From an uncultured Oribacterium sp. (GTDB lineage: Bacteria; Bacillota; Clostridia; Lachnospirales; Lachnospiraceae): a stretch of 11,684 bases of DNA. How positions within the stretch are numbered: the stretch's first letter is position 1; each line of letters starts with the position of its first letter. The stretch is taken from positions 1 through 11,684 of the forward strand of contig CAKQWR010000052.1 in NCBI GenBank assembly GCA_934279105.1, read 5' to 3'. The notes beneath the pieces were generated by a model, which worked only from the letters and a program-made list of their open reading frames with translations, was not told the DNA's origin and did no database searches. Positions 7,161-11,684 of this stretch are shown here, one piece after another. Made by a program: the position numbers and the translations under genes.

Positions 7161-8003
7161 ATGAGCTTTGTTGAAACTTTGAAAATTATCGTGTTTGGAC
7201 TTGTGGAAGGCTTTACCGAGTGGCTTCCGATTTCCAGCACAGGACATATGATTCTCGTAAATGAACTGATCAAGCTGAATCAGCCGGATGAGTACTATAA
7301 GGTATTTGAGGTCGTCATCCAGCTGGGCGCGATCCTGGCGGTCGTGACCACGTTTTTCCGTCAGCTCTGGCCGTTTGCACGCCGGCGCTCAAACGGGCGC
7401 ATCGGTCTCCTTCCGTCCCGTGTCGATCTCTGGATCAAGATCATCGTGGCCTGCATTCCGGCTGCAGTCGTCGGCATTCTCTTCGATGATCTTCTCGACA
7501 AGTATCTGTACAACGGTTTCGTCGTCGCACTGATGCTGATTCTCTATGGCGTCCTGTTTATTCTGATCGAGAATCGAAATGAGCATACTGACTTCCGCAT
7601 CGAGCATCTGCAGGATCTCGACCTTCGAACTGCCATCTATATCGGACTTTTCCAGTGTCTCGCACTGATTCCGGGCACCTCCCGTTCCGGTGCCACCATC
7701 CTCGGTGCCATGCTGGTCGGTGTATCCCGCACACCGGCGGCAGAGTTTTCCTTTTTCCTGTCGGTTCCGGTGATGTTCGGTGCAAGCTTCCTGAAGCTCA
7801 TCAAGTTCGGTTTCGCCTTCACCGGTCCGCAGCTGTTCTATCTGATTCTTGGAATGGTGATTGCGTACATCGTGAGTGTTTACTGCATCAACTTCCTGAT
7901 GCGTTACATCCGGAAGAACAGCTTTAAAATTTTCGGATACTATCGTATCGTTCTCGGCGTGATCGTCCTGATCTGGTTCGCGGTGTCGGCGCTCCTCAAA
8001 TAA
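7161..8003 (+). CDS. uppP: Undecaprenyl-diphosphatase UppP (BacA)
   Basis: A 280-aa integral membrane enzyme that removes a phosphate from undecaprenyl diphosphate, recycling the lipid carrier for peptidoglycan and wall polymers; it also gives bacitracin tolerance in many bacteria. Both family signatures are present: EGFTEWLPISSTGHM (16-30) with Glu16, Glu20 and His29, and PGTSRSGATI (171-180) with Arg175. Several hydrophobic helices follow the expected pattern (about 50-70, 90-110, 118-137, 180-200, 210-245, 255-280), and the length is typical for Firmicutes. The ATG at 7161 follows AGGGG at 7149-7153 region. A terminator lies about 100 bp downstream, so it ends a transcription unit. Confidence 0.96.
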   Translation: MSFVETLKIIVFGLVEGFTEWLPISSTGHMILVNELIKLNQPDEYYKVFEVVIQLGAILAVVTTFFRQLWPFARRRSNGRIGLLPSRVDLWIKIIVACIPAAVVGILFDDLLDKYLYNGFVVALMLILYGVLFILIENRNEHTDFRIEHLQDLDLRTAIYIGLFQCLALIPGTSRSGATILGAMLVGVSRTPAAEFSFFLSVPVMFGASFLKLIKFGFAFTGPQLFYLILGMVIAYIVSVYCINFLMRYIRKNSFKIFGYYRIVLGVIVLIWFAVSALLK

Positions 8004-8104
8004 TACAGAGGAAGCGTACAAGCGCATTTCGCTATCCGGACAGGCATCCTGCGAAGATGGACGATGGCGTGTGCGTGTTGCGATTTTCAATGTAAGAAAT
8101 ACGT

Positions 8105-8147
8105 AAGAGGTATGACAGCGATTCTTTGTTGCATGCCTCTTTTATTT
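8105..8147 (+). terminator. Probable terminator after uppP
   Basis: AAGAGGTATG (8105-8114) pairs with CATGCCTCTT (8132-8141) over ten positions, one of them a U-G wobble. The stem leads into TTTTATTT. The 17-base loop is large, so termination may be only moderately efficient. Confidence 0.7.
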
Positions 8148-8167
8148 CGCGTAGACTTCTAGTGTAG

Positions 8168-8308
8168 TATAAAAAGGGAACCCTATAGCGCCTTAGGACC
8201 ATAAAAGAGAGGAACTTGAGGTTCCATCGAAGCAGCTGCTTCAGATGGCCGGATATGCGCTCACCGGGACGCCTTGATACATAAGATAGAAGTGAAAGAG
8301 AGAAGAGC
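8168..8308 (+). promoter_or_regulatory. Putative promoter -10 and structured leader of the amidase gene
   Basis: TATAAA at 8168-8173 follows the uppP terminator and could be a -10 box, although no good -35 is seen. The roughly 130 bases after it contain GGAAC/GTTCC (8211-8215 with 8221-8225) and, overlapping it by two bases, a longer inverted repeat at 8224-8248. Its core GAAGCAGCTGCTTC (8229-8242) is a perfect 14-bp palindrome flanked by CCATC and GATGG. AGCGC (8187-8191) can pair with GCGCT (8257-8261) to enclose both. No known riboswitch class was recognised. The rest of the 305-bp gap (8004-8104) holds nothing I can name. Confidence 0.35.
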
Positions 8309-9145
8309 ATGAAAAAATGTAGCGTTTTTCTGACGGCAGCTGTCCTGTCTGTATTTATGTGTATGAGCTCCTTGGCGAGTACTGAAATCGGATTAAATCT
8401 GGACTGGAAGTATGCCGGAAATTCGAAAATCAATACTGGCAAGGCGATGCTGTATACTACAGATGTCGCGGAAAGTGCGCGAAAGGGCATTACGGTGGCG
8501 GTCAATGCAGGCCATGGCACCCAGGGTGGCGGATCCGTACGTACACTCTGCCATCCGGATGGCACGAAGAAGGTGACCGGTGGTTCTACAGCGGCCGGCA
8601 ACACGACGGCAACGGCCGTTTCCGCCGGCATGACATTTTCAGATGGAACAGCGGAGCCGGTTGTGACACTGATGGTGGCGGAGAGCCTGAAGAAGAAGCT
8701 GCTTGCGGATGGCTATGATGTGCTGATGATTCGCGATGACAAGGATGTTCAGCTCGACAATATCGCGAGAACCGTAATCGCAAATAATAAGGCAGACTGC
8801 CATATCGCGATTCATTTCGATTCGACGAAGTCGGACAAGGGCGCGTTTTATATGAGCACACCGGATGCGCTAAAGTCGATGGAGCCGGTATCGACGTACT
8901 GGCAGAAGCATGAGAAGCTGGGAGAGAGCCTGATCGCCGGACTGAAGGAATCAGGAATGAAGATTTTCTCAAACGGCAGTATGGATATGGATCTGACACA
9001 GACCGCCTACTCGACGGTTCCGTCGGTGGACATCGAAGTCGGCGACAAGGCAAGTGATCACAGCGAGGCAGCGTGCGAGAAGATCGCAGGCGGGCTGCTC
9101 GACGGTATCAATATCTACTATGGATTCAGCACCGTGCTGGGCTGA
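8309..9145 (+). CDS. Secreted N-acetylmuramoyl-L-alanine amidase (Amidase_3)
   Basis: A 278-aa exported zinc enzyme that cleaves the bond between muramic acid and the peptide stem of peptidoglycan. Residues 1-24 form a signal peptide (MKK start, hydrophobic core, probable cut after SLA or LAS). The catalytic domain spans about 60-272: VNAGHG (65-70) with zinc ligand His69, Glu116 in the AEPVVTLMV helix as second ligand, HIAIHFDS (165-172) with His169 as third, and VDIEVG (240-245) with catalytic Glu243. Between His69 and Glu116 lies an unusually long loop with a Cys and a Thr/Gly/Ala-rich stretch (90-108). No binding repeats or SH3 domain are attached, so localisation must rely on the catalytic domain or partners. 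The ribosome site is weak (purine-rich 8294-8307). It appears monocistronic between two terminators. Confidence 0.9.
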   Translation: MKKCSVFLTAAVLSVFMCMSSLASTEIGLNLDWKYAGNSKINTGKAMLYTTDVAESARKGITVAVNAGHGTQGGGSVRTLCHPDGTKKVTGGSTAAGNTTATAVSAGMTFSDGTAEPVVTLMVAESLKKKLLADGYDVLMIRDDKDVQLDNIARTVIANNKADCHIAIHFDSTKSDKGAFYMSTPDALKSMEPVSTYWQKHEKLGESLIAGLKESGMKIFSNGSMDMDLTQTAYSTVPSVDIEVGDKASDHSEAACEKIAGGLLDGINIYYGFSTVLG

Positions 9146-9182
9146 ATTTATGCGTAGTCACGATAAAATATAAGTGTATAGC

Positions 9183-9214
9183 ACGGCGGCCAGAAGATTC
9201 TGGCTGCCGTTTTT
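9183..9214 (+). terminator. Rho-independent terminator after the amidase gene
   Basis: ACGGCGGCCAG (9183-9193) pairs with CTGGCTGCCGT (9200-9210): eleven positions, one G-U wobble, six-base loop, then a run of five T (9210-9214). A strong canonical terminator. Confidence 0.93.
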
Positions 9215-9251
9215 GCTGTGTGCCGGAGATGTTTGGATGGTAAACGTTTCG

Positions 9252-9291
9252 CAGAATCAAATACCGGTAGGGTATGTTGTTTTGATTGCTG
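9252..9291. repeat. Inverted repeat in the amidase-phosphate transporter gap
   Basis: CAG-AATCAAA-TACC (9252-9265) is mirrored by GGTA (9271-9274), then TTTGATT-g-CTG (9281-9291), giving about 14 pairs around a six-base side bulge and a one-base bulge. It lies upstream of the next gene's promoter, so it would not be in that leader. It could be an operator or part of a small RNA; nothing else was recognised in 9215-9421, a stretch of about 200 bp without a convincing gene. Confidence 0.4.
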
Positions 9292-9421
9292 AAATGACGG
9301 TATCGCATGACGTTTTCGACAGGCGTATTCGGCGCTTTCTTCAATCACTCTACGAAGCCATAACATGCAAATATGTCTGTTAATCAGCATGATTGTATAT
9401 CGGAATAAACTTTTTGAGATA

Positions 9422-9450
9422 TTTACATGAAATTTACGCTCTGTTATAAT
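9422..9450 (+). promoter_or_regulatory. Sigma-A promoter of the Na+/phosphate cotransporter gene
   Basis: TTTACA (9422-9427), a 17-base spacer and a perfect TATAAT (9445-9450) make a near-consensus housekeeping promoter. The predicted start would be near 9457, leaving a leader of about 60 bases before the ATG at 9519. No Pho-box direct repeats were seen next to it. Confidence 0.85.
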
Positions 9451-9518
9451 CCGAAATTGCAGGGATAGCCTGTGGAAACGTCGATGTAAGAGATCGACCA
9501 TTTAATTTAGGAGAGAAT

Positions 9519-11213
9519 ATGACAGTAGATCACGTGGCGAGTCTGTTCCGCCTTCTGGGTGGACTAGGTATGTTCCTTTATGGTATGTCCGTTATGAGCG
9601 ACGGTATGCAGAAGGCGGCAGGTAATCGTATATCCGGATTTCTGGATATCGTGACGAAGAATCGCTTTATGGCAGTGGTACTGGGCGCGGCGATTACGGC
9701 GCTGGTACAGTCTTCGTCGGCGACGACGGTCATGGTGGTCGGCTTCGTCAATGCCGGCATTATGAATCTTACGCAGGCGGTCGGCATCATCATGGGTGCG
9801 AATATCGGTACGACGATTACTGCATGGATGGTTTCGCTGACGCAGATTTCCAGCGATATGCTGACGGTGCTGAAGCCGGATTTCTTTTCCCCGGTGTTGA
9901 TCGCCATCGGCGCGTTCCGTATCCTCTTCGGGAAGAAGGGCAGCGATGATCTGATCGGTAATTTCTGTATCGGTGTCGGTTTTATCTTCATCGGTCTCGA
10001 GTTCATGTCGGGCGCGGTTTCACCATATGCGGATTCACCGATTTTCTCGGATGCCTTCCGTGCAATCGGCGGCAATCCGGTGCTGGGCATTCTGGTCGGT
10101 GCAGTGGTTACCGGTATTATCCAGTCCTCTGCTGCATCTGTTTCGATTCTGCAGACGCTGGCACTGGCCGGTGCGGTTCCGAGAGCCTCCGGTTTCTATA
10201 TTACACTCGGTCAGAACATCGGTACCTGTGTGACGGCGATGATTTCCGCGACCGGTACCAGCCGTACCGCGAAACGCGCAGCGTGTATTCACCTGCTGTT
10301 CAACGTTGCCGGTGCGGTGATGTTCGGCGTACTGATTTTCGCGGCTTCGTTTGCGGCACCGCAGTTCTTTAACGGTATGCTTTCACCAGTTGAAATTTCC
10401 ATTTTCCATACGCTCTTCAACGTAAGCTGCACGCTGGTGCTCTATCCGTTTGCAGATATTCTTGTGAAGCTTTCCGGTACCTTCGTTCCGGAGAAGGCCG
10501 TGGCAGAAGGTGCGCAGACAGCCGAAGAAAAGGTGAATATCGAAGAGCAGCGTCTCCGCCGCCATCTGGATGAGCGTATTCTGGAATCGCCGGCCATCGC
10601 GCTTGCAGCAACCCGGAGTGAAGTCGTCAACCTCGGCCGAGTGGTTGCCGTCAATATCAGCGATGCCTGCAGTACGCTGGAAAGTGGAGATGAGAAGCTG
10701 ATTCAGGATGTACATGATCGCGAGAAGCTTATCGATCATATGACGGGTCTTCTCACAAATTATCTGATTAAGATCGACCAGCTGTCTCTCAGCGAGCGTC
10801 AGAAGTTCGAGGTGACTCGAATGCTGAATACACTGACGGATATGGAGCGTGTCGGTGATCATGCGGAGAATATCGTCGAAAAGGCGAAATACATCTTCGA
10901 TAATGGAGTGCACTTCACAGAAAGAGGAATTCGCGACCTTCAGAAAATCGGACAGAAGGCGCAGGAAAGCTTCAGCTTGTCCATCAATGCATTGGAAGAT
11001 AACAGTATCGATGAAGTCATCGATACGAAGCGCTCGGAGGATGTCGTGGACATAATGGAGCGTGAGATGCGTGAGCACCATATGCAGCGTCTGAGCGAAG
11101 GCAAGTGCAGTACTTCAGCGGGCGTCGTTTTCCTCGATGTCATCGGTGACCTCGAGCGTATCTCGGATCACGCCGATAACATCGCGGGCTATGTGAAGTC
11201 CATGTTGCAGTAA
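9519..11213 (+). CDS. Na+/phosphate cotransporter (NptA/YjbB type) with C-terminal PhoU-like domain
   Basis: A 564-aa membrane protein that by family moves inorganic phosphate with sodium; the bacterial YjbB branch can also export phosphate. The membrane half (about 8-320) holds two inverted Na/Pi-cotransporter repeats, each with the QSS signature: QSSSATT (64-70) with GANIGTTIT (93-101), and QSSAAS (202-207) with GQNIGTCVTA (231-240). Residues about 345-564 are helical and PhoU-like, with the repeated motif of Asp/Glu-rich helices seen in DMERVGDHAENI (around 440) and LERISDHADNI (around 548). PhoU domains bind metal clusters and tune phosphate uptake, so regulation is probably built in. The ATG has AGGAG at 9509-9513 five bases upstream, and a strong promoter precedes it. 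The gene stands alone between the amidase terminator and the long hairpin. Confidence 0.93.
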   Translation: MTVDHVASLFRLLGGLGMFLYGMSVMSDGMQKAAGNRISGFLDIVTKNRFMAVVLGAAITALVQSSSATTVMVVGFVNAGIMNLTQAVGIIMGANIGTTITAWMVSLTQISSDMLTVLKPDFFSPVLIAIGAFRILFGKKGSDDLIGNFCIGVGFIFIGLEFMSGAVSPYADSPIFSDAFRAIGGNPVLGILVGAVVTGIIQSSAASVSILQTLALAGAVPRASGFYITLGQNIGTCVTAMISATGTSRTAKRAACIHLLFNVAGAVMFGVLIFAASFAAPQFFNGMLSPVEISIFHTLFNVSCTLVLYPFADILVKLSGTFVPEKAVAEGAQTAEEKVNIEEQRLRRHLDERILESPAIALAATRSEVVNLGRVVAVNISDACSTLESGDEKLIQDVHDREKLIDHMTGLLTNYLIKIDQLSLSERQKFEVTRMLNTLTDMERVGDHAENIVEKAKYIFDNGVHFTERGIRDLQKIGQKAQESFSLSINALEDNSIDEVIDTKRSEDVVDIMEREMREHHMQRLSEGKCSTSAGVVFLDVIGDLERISDHADNIAGYVKSMLQ

Positions 11214-11230
11214 AATTATAATTTACATTC

Positions 11231-11465
11231 GGCCAGGGCCCCGGAAAGCCGGTGCCAGAAGCGCAGTACTGCGAGGTCGGAAATATCACACATTGGGCAC
11301 GAAGAACCAGTAAGCCCTTCGCAATCGACAGCGTTTCCTTTATGGAAACGCTGTGTTGCGAAGGGGGCTAAGGAATGCATACTAACTGGTTCTAAGTGCC
11401 CAATTTGGATTTTTCGGCGACCTCTTCGTATGGCTTCTGGCGCCGGCTTTCCGGGGCTGCTGGCC
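11231..11465. repeat. Very long imperfect hairpin / candidate structured RNA or mobile hairpin element
   Basis: The two arms (11231-11338 and 11344-11465) pair around the loop TTTAT. From outside inward: GGCCAG with CTGGCC; 11238-11262 with 11433-11457, a 25-position helix broken only by one T opposite G; GAGGTC with GACCTC; ATTGGGCAC with GTGCCCAAT; AGAACCAGT with ACTGGTTCT; CCCTTCGCAA with TTGCGAAGGG; CAGCGTTTCC with GGAAACGCTG. That is at least 75 pairs. The left arm carries its own palindrome CGCAGTACTGCG (11262-11273) that would stick out as a side hairpin, and the right arm has about 19 unpaired bases near 11366-11384. Outside, AATTTACA (11220-11227) can also pair with TGTAAATT (11492-11499). 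No T-run follows, and no open reading frame worth calling lies in it. It fills most of the 415-bp gap before gap. Confidence 0.88.
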
Positions 11466-11502
11466 TGATTGCAGGAATTCGGCAGTTGATTTGTAAATTT
11501 GC

Positions 11503-11518
11503 TGTGAAATTTTTCACA
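11503..11518. promoter_or_regulatory. Rex-type operator upstream of gap
   Basis: TGTGAAATTTTTCACA has two 7-base arms in perfect inverted symmetry and fits TGTGAA-N4-TTCACA, the published type of site for the NADH/NAD+-sensing repressor Rex. It sits 17 bases before the -35 box of the gap promoter. The pattern also fits the E. coli Crp consensus (TGTGA-N6-TCACA), but cAMP-Crp control is not expected in clostridia, so Rex is preferred. Confidence 0.65.
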
Positions 11519-11535
11519 AAATGGCGGTTTTGTAC

Positions 11536-11564
11536 TTGCAAAAAGACATTTGATGGCATACAAT
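11536..11564 (+). promoter_or_regulatory. Sigma-A promoter of gap
   Basis: TTGCAA (11536-11541), a 17-base spacer and TACAAT (11559-11564) form a good housekeeping promoter. Transcription would begin near 11571, giving a leader of about 58 bases that includes AGGAGG at 11615-11620. Confidence 0.8.
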
Positions 11565-11628
11565 AACTAATGCTAATGGAAATTACAGGTTACCATTTAT
11601 TTCATTAAAATATCAGGAGGATATTATT

Positions 11629-11684
11629 ATGGCAGTAAGAGTTGCGATTAATGGTTTCGGCCGTATCGGTCGTCTCGCATTCAG
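11629..11684 (+). CDS. gap: Glyceraldehyde-3-phosphate dehydrogenase, N-terminus only
   Basis: Only the first 18 full codons lie in the window; the gene runs off the right edge. They read MAVRVAINGFGRIGRLAF, the classic opening of GAPDH with the NAD-binding signature N-G-F-G-R-I-G-R. The enzyme oxidises glyceraldehyde 3-phosphate and makes NADH in glycolysis. A strong AGGAGG lies eight bases before the ATG, as expected for a highly expressed gene, and the promoter and redox-type operator upstream fit its role as the main NADH-producing step. Confidence 0.95.
   Translation, partial: MAVRVAINGFGRIGRLAF

Noticed and set aside
8032..8631. Minus-strand frame of 199 codons across the uppP-amidase gap and the amidase start
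   Set aside because: It overlaps the amidase signal peptide and catalytic domain coding sequence; base use follows the plus-strand gene.
9148..9501. Minus-strand frame of 117 codons and a plus-strand frame of 69 codons in the amidase-transporter gap
   Set aside because: Both cover the terminator at 9183-9214, and the minus-strand frame also covers the promoter at 9422-9450. Neither has a convincing ribosome site or a recognisable protein pattern.
11231..11465. Integron attC site or simple bidirectional terminator as the explanation of the long hairpin
   Set aside because: No paired RYYYAAC/GTTRRRY core sites are visible at its ends, no T-runs flank it, and it is far longer than ordinary terminators. 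No target-site duplication was seen directly beside GGCCAG/CTGGCC either, so classic MITE status is also unproven.
11216..11563. Minus-strand frame of 115 codons across the long hairpin and gap promoter
   Set aside because: It is open only because of the palindromic sequence, covers the Rex-like site and the gap promoter, and shows no protein family features.

Overview
The window looks like chromosomal DNA of a Gram-positive, low-to-moderate GC Firmicute, most likely a Lachnospiraceae-type clostridium. The reasons are strong AGGAGG-like ribosome sites, a choline/cell-wall-binding repeat protein, a LicC-LicA type phosphocholine enzyme, a BMP-family protein lacking a signal peptide, and a secreted amidase and uracil-DNA glycosylase of clostridial style. 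The genus assignment is inference. All nine genes recognised are on the + strand. No transposase, phage, CRISPR, tRNA or rRNA gene was seen.

Layout: 1-188 is non-coding and holds a fragment of a diverged repeat (12-45). 189-2189 encodes a three-part protein: winged helix, CTP:phosphocholine cytidylyltransferase-like domain and choline-kinase-like domain. 2259-3419 encodes a secreted protein made of about a dozen choline/cell-wall-binding repeats and a Ser/Thr-rich tail, followed by three tandem 20-bp repeats and a UUCG-loop terminator. 3635-7043 carries a ParB-like/BMP fusion protein, a metallophosphoesterase and uracil-DNA glycosylase (ung). After a repeat-rich 117-bp gap comes uppP (7161-8003) with its own terminator. 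A structured leader precedes a secreted N-acetylmuramoyl-L-alanine amidase (8309-9145), which ends in a strong terminator. A near-consensus promoter then drives a Na+/phosphate cotransporter with a fused PhoU-like domain (9519-11213). The last 470 bp hold a very long imperfect hairpin (11231-11465), a Rex-like operator, a sigma-A promoter and the first 18 codons of gap.

How the genes fit together: four genes concern the envelope. The LicC-LicA protein would make CDP-choline for decorating surface polymers, and the neighbouring repeat protein is of the type that binds such choline. UppP recycles the lipid carrier for wall polymers, and the amidase trims peptidoglycan. The phosphate transporter supplies phosphate, and gap appears to be under redox (Rex) control.

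The most interesting observations are the 235-nt hairpin between the phosphate transporter gene and gap, together with a 34-nt diverged, inverted match to it at the left edge of the window, which suggests a dispersed structured element. Others are the cytosolic ParB-like/BMP fusion, the DNA-binding/LicC/LicA fusion next to a candidate choline-binding protein, and the Rex-type operator at gap.
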